A DNA stretch of 64,000 bases from Undaria pinnatifida (GCA_012845835.1 JABAKD010000011.1:3834697-3898696); one strand, 5' to 3'; positions 34,601-45,405 are shown, counted from the first letter of the stretch. Numbers and translations: made by a program. The notes: generated by a model not told the origin, from the sequence alone.

Positions 34601-36941
34601 TGAAATACCTGTTACGCTGTACCTAGTACTCGTTGTCAAAAGTTACTCATCCACAAATACAACCCCGGTGGCGTATCAGGTTATCCTCCATCCTGGTATA
34701 GGTCGTGAGTTCGAATCCCCCCGAGTGCACATCGTAAAATTAGTGGGGATTTTTTCTTGCGCACAATTTCACATGCGAAAAACGCGAGAGCGTGAGTTAG
34801 CAACACTCGATGAAAAATCGACGAGCAGTGGGATTGCTAAACCCTATGCGCGATAAAATTGAAGGCAACGACCGGGGGGGAGAAGGGACGACGCCTGTGA
34901 CCACCGCTTGTCCAGTACCTGGAAAGTAAAAGAGTGTGAGAAAAAAAAAGGACAAATAAATATACAAAAAAGTTACACCTTGGTAACAATAACAACACAC
35001 CGCGGAGACACAACACCACGTGCACAACACAGCCCAACCCAAACACAACGAACGTCTCCAAAACTAAGAAAACGTCGGGAGTCGGATACTAAAACCCCAT
35101 CACTTCTATACTACTGTACAAAAGTAGGCATACTAAAATAAAACCCTCACACTTGCTGCGTACAAGGCAGCTCAAGGGGAGGGAAGACGGGGGGGGGTGG
35201 TCGGGAATCGTGTTTTTATCGAGACGGCTTTGCTGGCAAGTGCGTATCGAGCGAAAATACGCACGGGCGGGTAAATACGAGGTCGCACTACATAAACACA
35301 CGCAGCACGGTGAGGGTACGACTGACATATTCGCGATGCCTCAAGAGCATACACAGGTACATAGGCGGTGATAGGCAGGATGGGAAGAGAGACAAGGAAA
35401 AGGAGGTGTCCATCGTCATCGTCGTGTCATCATCACTATTACTAAATCTAAATCTACGAGATATAGACTACTTTGTGTGGGTCCATAATATTATGCTTTT
35501 CAAAAAAAGAATCGAGGGCTTCGAAACTTTAATAATGCAGACAGAAGTCACGCACCGTCCGACAAAACACATATCGCGTCCCATCACAGCCTATCCACCA
35601 ACAGGCCCACCAGCCACTAGCTACCAGAATCCGCGCTCGACTCAGAAGCCACACACGGCGGTACACGTACAAGGAGCGCGACAGACAGGGGGGGGCAATG
35701 GTGGAGAAAATTGCGCGGGCTTTTTGTCTCCAGTCGTCTGTCGGCATGCTCGAGATGGATGGATGACCTCGTCGGAAAAAACGAAAATGTCGGAGACAAA
35801 AAATGACTGGGATAAAGAGTACCACCACATCCGTACAGCAGCAGCTGCAGCATCATCTACTGATTTATTCACTCACTCGTATTATACTCGTTGCTTGCTG
35901 CTGGTTGTTGTGGGGAACTTGTGCAGCATCTTTTTTTTTCCAAATCCCCAATAATTTCCAACGAAAACAAAAGAAACACGTACACAAGAAACACGTTCTT
36001 CTACCATAGAAACAGGCGAAACACTACCGGTGGGGGTACCTTGCTCACCTTTGTCCTTAGCACCTATATCCAACGATGCCTCAAGCGCAGACAATCACCA
36101 TACCCTACATGCTACTGAAAGCGCACGATACACAAGTTGAGTTGTCCATGCACGAAGCAAAACTAAAGTTCTTGCTTACCTCGTCTTTGATCTCGCAGAT
36201 TCGGGTGCCTCCCTTCCCAATAAGAGTCCCTGCCATGCTATTGGAAACAAGCAGCTTTAGCCCAAACCGTCCTGAGGTGTTGTTCCCTGGGCCGCCGCCG
36301 CCAGCGTGCGCAGCCACCCCGGGCCTAGTCGACTGCGCCGCTGCCACGGCCGTGGGTACTCTAGAGTCTGCCTCGAGTGAAAGTTGGTGTTGAAAAGCGG
36401 CTTCCTCGCTCCGGCTAGAGGTAGGCGACACAGCGGAGAGGCTGCGCATGTGCATGCTCGGAGTACACGGGCTGCTCGGGGCAGTCGTGTCCAGGTTGTG
36501 GTCCTGGTAGTCGGACGCTGCGTGCTTGCTGTAGAGCGGGCTAGACCCGCGGGAGGTAGAGGGAGCAGGGGTGGGCAACCCCATAACGCTCTCTCCTCGC
36601 TGCTGCTGCGGCTGCTCCTCAGCTAGGTCCGAGAGGGGGCTGCTACTGTTGTTGTCCTCGAGAAGGGAAGCAGCGGAGCGACTGCCCTTGTCAAGGCCAA
36701 GCCCCACGGCGGCGCGAAGCATCATTTCCTCCAGGTCCCCTGAATTGATCCGCCACCGGGCAGGCTGCGATGTTGATACTGCTGAGCTAGGCTCGGGCAT
36801 GGACCAGCCCACCACCGGTGCAGGCTCGGCGGCCGATGCATCCGGCGAGGGGGTCGAGGCAGACCCGGCGGCGTCGCTGTCCGCTGGGCCCAGGTCTCTG
36901 CCAAATAAGGCGACCTGGTTCAACGCAAACAAGGTCGACAT
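26900..36941 (-). CDS. Nova/PCBP-like three-KH-domain RNA-binding protein
   Basis: Three minus-strand exons (36941-36180, 34261-34001, 28618-26900) join in phase 0 with GT...AG introns to give about 913 residues. KH1 spans about residues 226-298 with the loop GKGG; its segment RFYPGTHERVVLVVGEP is close to Nova KH domains. KH2 spans about 305-384 with the loop GHDG. A linker of about 450 residues rich in Gly, Gln, Ala, His and Ser, with homopolymer tracts, leads to KH3 (about 833-907, loop GKGG, then FMPGTKHRLVTLAG) at the very C-terminus. KH1-KH2-linker-KH3 is the layout of Nova, PCBP and hnRNP K, which bind single-stranded RNA and act in splicing, stability or translation. The N-terminal ~225 residues are Ser/Pro/Ala-rich and probably disordered. 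The start is the first Met after an in-frame stop 33 nt upstream. Splice sites are inferred from sequence. Confidence 0.9.
30330..30395 (+). repeat. KFVELTADVLE dispersed repeat, copy 1
   Basis: Partial copy of a ~100-bp repeat. It can be read as a short frame, 30336-30392, beginning MKFVELTADVLE and ending soon after in an A/T-rich stretch with TATAAAACAT. Other copies are at 49340-49435, 52935-52990, 54128-54230 (minus) and 62545-62625 (minus). This copy lacks the 5' half (CAACGCAGCTTGCAAAGATG) seen in the others. Confidence 0.7.
32187..32346 (+). repeat. 160-bp polypyrimidine block in intron 2
   Basis: Almost pure C/T on the plus strand with words such as TTCTTGTCTTGTC and CTTTTCTT, ending in a T-run. 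In the KH transcript (minus strand) it is polypurine. Such blocks can form triplex structures or act in splicing, but nothing here proves a role. Confidence 0.8.
32466..32694 (+). mobile_element. SINE-like retroposon, (AAC)n tail, copy B
   Basis: Longest of three related copies. It shares TGACTCCCGATTTCACTTTT, GCGTGTACCACC, TTTTTTCCCTGGGGTAT, CTCCAGAGTGACTGGAGCC, CCTGTGACCACGGACTTG and GATTATGCGCGTTGATGTGA with the copies at 14935 and 51337, then ends in a short AAC run. It lies in intron 2 of the KH gene, antisense to the transcript. Confidence 0.72.
33420..33720 (+). repeat. Strand-asymmetric A/C-rich block
   Basis: About 300 bp in which the plus strand is nearly free of T and poor in G (AACCAAACC-type words). 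The KH transcript is correspondingly G/T-rich here. It abuts the repeat at 33706-33945. No repeat unit length is obvious. Confidence 0.65.
33706..33945 (+). repeat. Dispersed repeat with conserved peptide, copy 1
   Basis: This segment is clearly homologous to 50400-50668 on the opposite strand. It starts CCACGCCTTTTCT and includes GGCTCTGCATGTTTTTGTTT and TGATGGCCAAATCACC. Both copies keep an open frame with EIVTT-LVPNEASAR and DGW. The protein family is unknown to me. This copy is in KH intron 2, antisense. Confidence 0.75.
34001..34261 (-). CDS. KH gene exon 2 (end of KH1, start of KH2)
   Basis: Exactly 87 codons, both boundaries phase 0. It begins CLADIKVTPNGRFYPG, completing KH1, and ends LEAGVASIQ inside KH2. 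Acceptor ATGCAG|TGC and donor CAG|GTTAGT. Exon skipping would remove the second half of KH1 and the first half of KH2 without a frameshift. Confidence 0.9.
34262..36179 (-). other. KH gene intron 1 (1.9 kb)
   Basis: Donor GTAAGC, acceptor ATGCAG, phase 0. The intron interrupts KH1 after its second helix. It contains a tRNA-derived SINE-like copy (34664-34925) in the opposite orientation to the gene. A 35-kb-area open frame (35310-35954, plus) has no domain support. Confidence 0.8.
34664..34925 (+). mobile_element. tRNA-derived SINE-like copy (family T1)
   Basis: The 5' part resembles a tRNA head: an A-box-like TGGCGTATCAGGTT and a B-box-like GAGTTCGAATCC. The body has GCGAGAGCGTGAGTTAGC, ATCGACGAGC and GAAGGCAACGACCGGGGGGG. 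The 3' end is CGCCTGTGACCACCGCTTGTCC. A second copy is at 52436-52722 and a third, minus strand, is at 60488-60640. No long A-tail is present. Confidence 0.68.
36180..36941 (-). CDS. KH gene exon 1 (N-terminus and first part of KH1)
   Basis: 254 codons from ATG at 36941. The exon encodes a low-complexity Ser/Pro/Ala region, then FGLKLLVSNSMAGTLIGKGG and the helix after it. It ends ...IKDE at the donor GAG|GTAAGC (phase 0). An upstream exon carrying only 5' UTR is possible. Confidence 0.85.
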
Positions 36942-37850
36942 CTTTTTATCCTCCACTCTGCTGCTTTCAAAAATCTCAGCCTAGGGAGGTTGGAAGAAGG
37001 CAGGCGGCGCGATGATGATGGTCGTCCCCCCAACACGTCCAAATCTCCTCTCCACAGTCGCGCTGGCGTTGCAAAGGGTGAGGCGCACGCGGGGTTGGCT
37101 TGGGGGTGGCGTGCAACCTGCTTGTAGACCGCAAGCAAGGCAGCGGATTGGAGCGATGTTCCAGCTCCAACGATCCTGGGACGCGCCTTGTGACTGTTCG
37201 TCGCTGGGAAAGGGAGGTGCCTTGCGCAAGAAAATTCCCACTAACTCGGCTCTCTTTCGTCAAGTTCGCAACAACTCTGTCGTGCCCCCAGAGAGCCTGC
37301 TTGCGTAGATTCGGTGCCGGGCAGGAAATAAGGTGGTGGCTGCCAGGGTTCGCAGCTAGGGGGGTTGCGGTGGCCAGCTGGTGGGTTTGTATTTCTGCGC
37401 TGTTTTGGTTTATCTCACGGTTGTGCTGTGCGCGCTGTGCCCCTCTCGTCTTCTTGGGTGATATTTTAGGGCGGTGAATCCTTTTTTGTGGTTGCTCGAT
37501 GCTGATTGGCCAAGATGAAAAAGTCCCCCCGGCGCTATTTGGATCGTTGAATGGATTTGCCTGCTGCAGGAAAGTATAATCTGTTCTTGTGCTGTTCTTC
37601 TGCGAACCTGCTTGCTTTGCTTTATTTGGTTTGGTGAAATGGCATGGCCTGCCTGGTGACATATAACAACCAGCAGCAGCAGCAGCAGCGGCCCCACCAA
37701 GCGAAAGCGGCGAGGTTTTGAGTCCTACCCTCTCGTACCAGGCAACTCGGCTCACAGGCAGAAATTCTCGTTGAGTTCCGTGGCCTGCACATAGAGACGT
37801 GGTCCCCAAAGTCAGCTATTTCGAAGCTAGCATCAATCATGTTTTTTTGT
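36942..37850 (-). promoter_or_regulatory. Probable 5' UTR and promoter region of the KH gene
   Basis: The minus strand upstream of the ATG is open in the same frame as the KH protein for about 277 codons and is closed by a TAG 33 nt before the ATG. The frame has no upstream ATG at its beginning and no recognised domain, so I treat it as leader and promoter. No TATA box or other core element could be assigned with confidence. A short CAG/GCA run lies at 37671-37690. Confidence 0.4.
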
Positions 37851-40165
37851 ACTAGTTTCAGTACATAAGAATCTCCTACGTATTAGTATGACACCAAGTC
37901 CTGCTGCTGGTCATGTAATTCGATTTCGTGCACCTTCTTTGAAACGACTATGATCTACGACGAAATTGACACGAGGTGGAGAAGGGTGGAACAAAAGAAA
38001 CGTGAAATAGATATCGCGCGAAAAAATATCACAGCGAGAAGAGCAAGCAGAAGACCGAAGAAGAAATTAACAATTATGACGAAATGATCACGATGGTTCA
38101 GTATTGTTGGTGACGATTTTTCGCTATTATTATTTTAGCGAGATTTCATCGACTCAATTATCTCCAATTATCTTTCGATGAGATGAGCCGTTAGCAGGGG
38201 GAGATACTGCGAACCTGTGCTCGCTCCTTTGGTTTATTATGTCGATCTTGGATTATGCCGGGAGCTGTTATACCGAGGGTTCGGATGATAAGAGATACAA
38301 CGCAAACTACACGCACCACCACAACAACAGAAGAAGGCACTACGAGATTACTCCGGATGCACACAACAACAACAAACAAAAAAAGCTACAAGTACGTACG
38401 TACACGCAAATCCAAAGAAATCATACAAAAAAGGAAGCCTACCATCACTACAATAAATACAAGCAAAGTCTCTGAAACACAGCAGAGCAGCGCAGCAGCA
38501 CCTAATGATTTCAATACCGACTTGGAACGACTCGGTATGTCGTCGTTGCCCTTGCTCCAATATTCACTCGCTCACATTCAATGCACGCTCGCTCGGCTAT
38601 ACCCCCCTCTAAACGTTCGGACGATGTTTAATTTTCGGACGATGGATCTCCTCCTCCACAGGACCTGCTGGTACAAATAAGCCGTGAAATCCACGCGATT
38701 TCCCCCCCCTGAAGGGTGTGTGCCCATCACCCACCCCCGCCCACCCCTTCTTGCCCTTTCTAGCCTCTTCTACAACAACAAACAGTAATAATTATTATAG
38801 TCGTGCTTGTATGGTAGTGGCAGACGAGCCCACAGTAGTAGTAGTATACTGTAGTAGTTGGGTGTGATAATGTCAGCGAGATGGTGACCTGGCTGGACGG
38901 TCACACCGAGACGACCTGCAATAACAACAACAGCAACACAAGGACAGCGACAGGCGCTCCCTTACAAGTAGAAATAAAAAAAGCCGAATGTGTACAACTA
39001 GTGAGCCGTATAAAAGCCAGGTTCTTCTGTCCCCACACGACATGCCACAGGTTATAAAAAGAAAGGTGTATGCCCTTCAACTCTCCCCCGCCTTATTATC
39101 CCCTCTGGCCTACAATGTGAGTGGATGCATAATATACATACCTCGTACTGACTTTTAATAGTAGTAGTAGGCAATCCCGCGGTAAAGTTTAGTTGGTTGG
39201 AGTTTGAAACAGGACACCCTCCGCGAGAAGATGATGGTGTGACCCGGCACCGAGACGATCGATCTTCAACAAACAACAGAGAAGGGGCGCGCTCTCTTTC
39301 ACTATACCGATACCTGTGGAATGTGTATACTACTCTGCTTTCGGTATGATGATGCTTTTACTCCTTCGACTTGTTGTGGAGGTCCTCCATTCTTTCCTCC
39401 CACGACGCCCGCTATCCGCTGGTCGACGAAGGTGCCACCCTCTACCCCGGGACGCCCAAAGTTATATATATATAGTCTATCCACGACGAAGAAAGTTGCT
39501 ATTAATAGTTTGTGGCCCCCCGCTCACCGAAGGACACTTAAGTCTTACCTATTATGTCCCGATCAAGTGACTCCCAGCAAAAAGATCCATGAAATGACCC
39601 ACATTCGATCCCCCCTCGTTGTTTTCAGATTTTGGCCTCGGGGAAAGGGGTTGGGGGGGGGGGGTCAGCCACACTAAATCAATCGATTCGACGACACGAT
39701 CGAAGGTATACAATGTTACGTTGTTGGTGCTCGCGCGCCTTGGAATTAACCAGTAAAAACGGTAGCCGATCCACCACCCATCATCATCAGATGAGCGAAA
39801 CATTGTGGGGTTTGGCGTGCGGGTATGCTGTCGAGTAGGATCGACTCGTCATGGATCTCCCGGGACGGGGGGCTGTCAGGGTCATGCCTAACGAACGCAA
39901 ACATGACGACATTTTTGTCACGATTTTCATTTTTCAAGTTTGTTCGTTTAGAGGTATCAATTACCCTTCCGTATGATGAAATGATATAGATACACCATCG
40001 CCACCGATGAGCTCGTCGCAGCCAGCGCTGTAGTTTTGTGCTTATGGCATAGATTCGCCTCTGACAAAAGCACAATCTGGCTTCAATCTGATTGCTAACC
40101 CTTGACTCAGTTATGGGCCCAACAACGGTCCACATCAAATAATAGTGATCCCTCTGTAGCAGCGG
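37850..40165. other. No gene recognised
   Basis: Only short open frames. Simple ACA/AAC-rich stretches occur at 38290-38400 and an AGT repeat near 38838-38862. A poly-G run lies at 39652-39665. No domain or repeat family from the rest of the window was recognised. Confidence 0.5.
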
Positions 40166-40320
40166 TGTGTGCCACAGCCGGAATTGTCTGCACTATAGCG
40201 GCAACCGGCACTACTCCTCATATTGTCACTACTCACTACTACCGGATGCTCCCATCTGTGGCACACGATTTCCAAGGTACCACTGTATAGCGGGCAACCG
40301 GCACTACTCGACCGGCACTG
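40165..40320 (+). repeat. Imperfect tandem duplication
   Basis: GGCAACCGGCACTACTC occurs at about 40200 and 40293, each time preceded by a related segment (GCACTATAGC and CACTGTATAGC). Period about 94 bp, degraded. Confidence 0.55.
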
Positions 40321-40334
40321 CAGAGGAGCCAGCT

Positions 40335-40600
40335 CTGCTGCATCTATACTAGGGAAGTCCCCAAGAACCCTTTCGCTGATGACAAATCCATCTTCCTTTC
40401 TTTGGTTAACGTCAACGGTGAAAGGCCCGTCAAAGGTGAAGGGCTACCCACTTTCCACTACTTGGTGAGGAACTCCAAGGCGCTTCAGAGTGCTAGATAC
40501 CGCGTAATAAGGAGAGCCTGGTCGATGTTGGTTCTCCACCTGCGCTCCAGCTCGAGGGCATATCTTAAACATTCGGGTGCGCGTGATTCGGACGTACGGG
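40335..40600 (+). other. Unidentified open segment, possible exon or element fragment
   Basis: The plus strand is open from about 40330 and reads EVPKNPFADD, then SIFLSLVNVNGERPVKGEG and LPTFHYLVRNSKALQSARY before running into a G-rich low-complexity stretch. An AG acceptor-like CTACTAGG precedes it. The peptide looks like real protein, but I do not recognise the family. It may be a fragment of a host gene or of a mobile element. Confidence 0.4.
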
Positions 40601-41239
40601 AAAGGGAAGGAGGGGGGGAGAGGGGGGGACGGGTGGGGGGATGGGGGGGAGGGGGAGGGGGTCAGGGGAGGGGTGTTTATTGGGGGGAGGGGTTCGTCGT
40701 GGTTTGGAATCCGAATTAAGAAGTTTGTGAGGGGGGGAGATTTTGAACAATTGTTTAGGAACGCCTCCACCCTGCCCCCTACGCTGCAGCAGGAAGGGGC
40801 ATGTTGGCACCGCGAAAAGCTCAATGCCCGGCATTTTCTGTCCATGTCCACGACTCCGACCAGCAAATGACTCGAAGGAGGTCCGTTGGGCGCGCTCGAA
40901 GGCAGGCGGCGGCACCCACCCCTGCGAGGCTCCTCCTGTAACGGGCCTAGCTAAAGGTTCTCGTTTCTTATCCTCCTAACGGGTTGCCAGGTTCAGGCGC
41001 GCTTGCCGTCTCGGGCATCTGACTCAAGAAAGCGGTGTTCGCGGCGTGACGTACCCGGTTGGCCCAACTCTTTTTTATTGCTAGTCTAATTCCAAGTGGT
41101 TTGGGACATGCCAGGGTTGCGGGTGCTTTCCTAGCTGTTGTTAGGCTTGGCGGGGATTTGTGGTCCTTGCGCCGTGCGCCGCGGGCATTATATTTATCCC
41201 GGAGACCCTTTGTGCAGTGTTCTTCTTTGTGCCAAGACC

Positions 41240-43320
41240 ATCAATCAGGCCAAGACTCCGGATCGATGCCGGCCATCTCTGCTCTTGGGATCCCCTCTCC
41301 TGTCGCGTCTCTGTTCCTCTCGTCTTCCGCCGCGCATTTTGCCACGCACTCTTCGGTACCGATTGGGACCCCCCGCCGCTCCGACCCCCGCTCTTTCACT
41401 ATTCGGACGCCGATACTCGGCAGGAGCGAAGTCTCGCCCGCCGTCAGACCTTTGCCCTTTCCGAGGTAGCGCCACAATATTGGCGGGGCCGGCAATGAGG
41501 CTGATTTCGTCAAGCTCTCGCCGAAGGAAGGGTACAGCTCTGACCGTGTTTGCCGCAACCCCTATGAGGTCGAGGGCGATGTCGTCCATATGCGCGAAGG
41601 CTTCGGCTCCTTCCCCCTCCTGCTCGCGTAAACGCTTCAACCCCGGCCTCCACGATAAGGGGAAAATCGTTCGTGCCGAAGCGTCCCCTCGCCCCCCAAC
41701 CGTGGAGGAATCGATAGTCCGGCGTGCATGCCCCCCCCGCGTCCACCCGAAAAAACGCATCACCTGGGCCACTAGCAGCATGAGCACGGGCACCCAGGTG
41801 GGTACCTCTCCAAGCACAGCTGTCCTGTCGGCCGTGCTGAATGCGGTGGGGCAGTCCGTGAGAATGAGCCGGTTGTCTGTCTCGCGAATTGTAAGTGCCC
41901 TCAACCTCAAATGCTCGACTGCCCTAAGCAAGGAAATCTCAAACTGATCCATCTCCCGGTTGGCCTTCTCTAGCCTCCAGCCGCGGTCGCCGCCGTTTCA
42001 TTACCTCTACCGATCGACACTCTTCGCCCAGCCCAGTGATGCTAGACTGCAAGAAGAGACTCTAACACTCCGTTGGGAGGACGTCAGGATTGTCGATGAT
42101 TCTCCGCCAACTGTCTGTCGTGCTCTTGCCGAACTCGTCTCGCCCGATGTTTGTACAGATGGTCGATTGGAGATGCGCGGAGCATTAGCTGTCACATGCG
42201 GGGCCTGGCAGAGCGAAAGACGACAGCATTGAAGATCACCAGGATCAAACATGCGTTTTGTCGGCAATTTACGCCCATGACTGCCCCCATATGGGCAGAT
42301 GTCGTGACGGATGCCATGTGTCGGCTAACTCCGGGGATGAAAACCCGACATCGTCGGGGTTTTTTTCCTCACCCTCCTTTCGGGAACTTGCTCACTTGGG
42401 CGTATGCGTTGTGTGGGCGCCACACGGGAACACTTTCGTCGTCTGCCTCGGTGGCGCTTGGCAGCACCGCCGCTGCCGCCGCCACCGTCGCGGAGACGAC
42501 GGCGTGGTCTTTCGGCGGGAACTTGACCATTAGGGTGGCCCACGTCTCCTCGTTATATTTGCCAAGCGCCACTAAGTCACGAGGGTGCGTGCTTCGACTT
42601 TTACCGCTGTAGAACTGCACTCACGGTTTTGTGGAAATACTACTTGGAGCCAGTGTGGATTTCTTTTGCAGTTCCAAAAGGGGTAAGCCCTCCGGCGCGG
42701 CAAAACGCTGACGACACCGAACCGTGCTTAGCCTCCCCGGAAGCTCATTGGGCGGCGTTCCTCAACCCTCCCTCCCCTCGCCTATTGTATGTATTCAGCC
42801 ACTGGAGCAGGAGGACTACAGTACAGGGCACCCAATAAGATACAGAAAAATTGTTCCAGGCTAGGTTTCCTAATCGTTAGAGCATGTGTTTTATACTAGG
42901 AGTGTTCTATACTAGGTTCAGTGTAACGGCTCCCTAATTTCTTGCTTTCCGGTCAATCTCAGACTATGTTTGTTGTGGGTTGCTTGTTTTCTGCCCTGTC
43001 CTGCTGTACGTGGCCACTTTCGAATAACGCGAACCTCTGTCCCCTCTTCGTGCGCCCGCCGGGCGAGTGCAGCAGAGCCGGTAGAACGTACCACGGCTTG
43101 ATCAGCTGCAGGAGCGAGTTCGGTGCCCCGTTCGGCCGGCATGTATACGCTGTCAACGCGTGGTAGAAAACGGCTAGGATGGCGATAGACCAGCCATCTG
43201 GGTTGCGAAGCGATGCCGCAGGTCCCCCAGGGGACGGCATGGAGAGGGAACCCCGCCCCAGGCTATTACGGTCTCCACTAGTACCAAAGCCCCCATTGGC
43301 GCACGTCTGCGTCACCTGTG
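41240..43320 (-). mobile_element. Degraded LINE (non-LTR retrotransposon) ORF2
   Basis: The minus strand carries a broken LINE-type ORF2. The 5'-most part (about 43140-42959) has LIKPWYVLPALLHSPGGRTK. The next (42620-42369) has ETWATLMVKFPPKDHA and VSATVAAAAAVLPSATEADD. The reverse transcriptase core (41952-41245) shows motif A as LTDCPTAF, a decayed motif B around GGRGD, and the active-site box AFAHMDDIA (HMDD instead of YMDD). GLIGVAANT-type and ELDEI segments follow. A second frame (41558-41241) continues with TAGETSLLPSIGVRIV and GVPIGTEE. The frames are shifted relative to each other, so the copy is dead. The endonuclease domain and 3' end were not recognised. Confidence 0.8.
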
Positions 43321-43379
43321 ACCCCTACTCCCATCCGCGCGGTACGGCCGCAAAGACCCGGGCTCCCTGAAACCGCCGC

Positions 43380-44620
43380 CTCAACATGCATCCCGTCTCG
43401 TGTGCCGGACCTTGCTACAGGCTGCCGGGCACCCGAGCGGTGCCTGTGCCGCGCCCCTCGTGGGAGCCTCCACCACACCACGCGCGTGTAGCACATGGTG
43501 TCCGTTTTCACGCGGCAAACGTACCACCCTATGCCCTCGTTGGAGCACCGCAAGACAAGTCACGCACGTTCCGTCGGCGCGGGTGTCGCAGAGAAAGGTG
43601 CGGGGGCACGTCGCTTTTCCAGACGTCCTGGCCGACGCTCCAGGGAATCCTTGCGCTGCAGCAGCACCGGAGTGTAAAGTAAGCCCTTCGCCTCTCCCTG
43701 CTGCTCCTCTCCCGTTGATTTTTTTGCTCTCTCCCCTTCCTACCCCCCTCGATCCGCTGGTTCGTGGCCCGCCAGGGTACGCTGCGCTCCCTCCCCCGCT
43801 CTCTCCCTTCTCCCTGCAACGTTCGCTCTCTCCGTTGCCACTCTCCCCTTGGCCAGAGGGTGTCCCTTCACCGAAGGGCTCTCGCCTGATTGGTGCCGAC
43901 CCTGTCGACAGAACTGGCTGCTGCATACCAGCATATACCGTAACATCCTTTGTCAACACGCCCTGGAGCGAGCGTTTGTTTCAAAATAAAATACTGTCCC
44001 CGGGGAGAACAAAGAGGTAGGGGGGACTTCTAAAAAAAAAAAGGCCCCGGGGTGAAAACGCGCCGAGGGTTTCTTCCCAAAAATAGTGTTCTCGACACAT
44101 CCGCCGCAGGCTCGTGTGTAGCTCGCTTCCCCGCCGCCGCGTACCTCGCGCTCGATAACCAGCGATGTCGGGTCCCAACAGCATCCACGAGCAAGCGCAT
44201 AAGAAGCAAAGGACAGACAGCACTTGGAGGTGCTTGCACCCTTCGTCGGGAGGTAGCCGTGACGAAGAGCAGGGGGATTGCCCCTCCGACACCAAACGAA
44301 AGGGTTCAAGGACTCGAGAATACCCCAAGCCCGTGTTTGACCTTCGGCGGCTCGTCGGACCCAAGGGCCGCACCGTGCACGAGAAGCGCCAAAAGACGCG
44401 GGAGTTAAGAGTACCGCCGTCTCGACCGTGCCGACGGCCAATCAGTCGGAAACCGTGGGACGGCCACGGTGTTCATTATTCATCCGAATCTCCTCAGGAC
44501 CTGGGGATCGCAGGAGGGAGAGCTCAGGAAGTTGCAGCGTGGCGGAATGAAATACCGCAGATAGGCTTATATCCCCCCCCCCGGCGTGAGTACACGCCCC
44601 CCCCGGCGTGAGATCGTTTT
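43380..44620. other. GC-rich stretch, possibly the 5' part of the LINE
   Basis: The minus strand around 43600-43430 has a Cys-rich segment (CPRTFLCDTRADGTCVTC) that could be part of a LINE zinc finger. A plus-strand frame of 148 codons (44165-44611) has no domain. A block with CCCGGGG and GTAGGGGGGACTTC at 43998-44030 recurs near 44633-44712. No host gene can be supported. Confidence 0.4.
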
Positions 44621-45104
44621 CTCGTGCTGTTCCCGGGGGGGGTGGCGATTTGTCTTGATACCAAAGTTGTCCCAGGGGACACCAAAGACGTAGGGGGGAC
44701 TTCGTCTATGAAAAAAATATCATTTCCCGCGGATAACCAACGTTGTTACCGTTTATCAACCATTTTGGAGGTGGGACAATACAAAGACGGGGGCGTAGAC
44801 AGAGCTATAGTACGGTAAAGTATGTCAGGCTCAAGTTCTTGTGTAGGGCAGGGTGTGCCCTACGATGATTTCTGCATGAAAAAACTGTTGTCTGATGTTT
44901 TGAGTCAAAAGTCGGGCAAAAACTCCGGATCAGAAGTTTCTTAAGTGGTGTCGCCTATATGAAGAAGTGGTCTGTTGTACTCTGTCAAACTCTGTTGTAG
45001 TTTTAATCTGTTACTCGTCGTAATATTAATAGTATGTCGACTTGAGCAGGGAAAAATACCATAACATCAGCCTACTCTGTTGAGCCGCTTAAGCAAGAAT
45101 GCGG

Positions 45105-45185
45105 GAGGTTCGGGGAAACACCGATATCTCGAACAAAATAAACATGTGGCTCCTCAAAATCCGCTTCCACAGCTCTACCCTCAGA
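45105..45185 (+). repeat. Dispersed repeat, also at about 12.1 kb
   Basis: Partner of 12045-12145 (TTCGGGGAAACACCG, GGCTCCTCAAAATCC, CAGCTCTACCCT), same orientation. Confidence 0.6.
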
Positions 45186-45309
45186 AACTATGGACCCTCA
45201 TAAAGGATCACCGAAAGGGCAAAAGGAAAGGAATCCTACCCGCGAAAGGGCTAAAAAGCGTCAGACACCGAAGGCGCCGCCACAGCCCCACCAGGGGCGG
45301 GGGCGGGGG

Positions 45310-45405
45310 GCGCGGGGGGTACTCAGTTGCTGATTACCTTCGTCATTTGACCACCACGCACCCCTTTCGTGACTGAGAACCGTTCGTAGTCCTAACCCCA
45401 GCGAG
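45310..45405 (+). repeat. Dispersed short repeat, copy
   Basis: Copy of the 1520-1765 family: GGGGGGTACTCAGTTGCTGA, TTACCTTCGTCATTTGACCA, CCACGCACCCCTTTCGTGAC, GAGAACCGTTCGTAGTCCTA. The last part matches 1738-1760 as well, extending the family by about 25 bp. Confidence 0.65.

Noticed and set aside
36976-37809. 277-codon minus-strand frame as a separate gene
   Set aside because: No ATG at its start, no domain, and it lies directly in the leader of the KH gene. Kept only as a finding.
41960-42232. Plus-strand frame with LRWEDVRI, reminiscent of tyrosine recombinases
   Set aside because: It is antisense to the LINE ORF2 remnant and has no R-H-R-Y catalytic set.
44165-44611. 148-codon plus-strand frame as a gene
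   Set aside because: Basic, low-complexity composition with no recognised family, beside a LINE remnant. It could not be supported.
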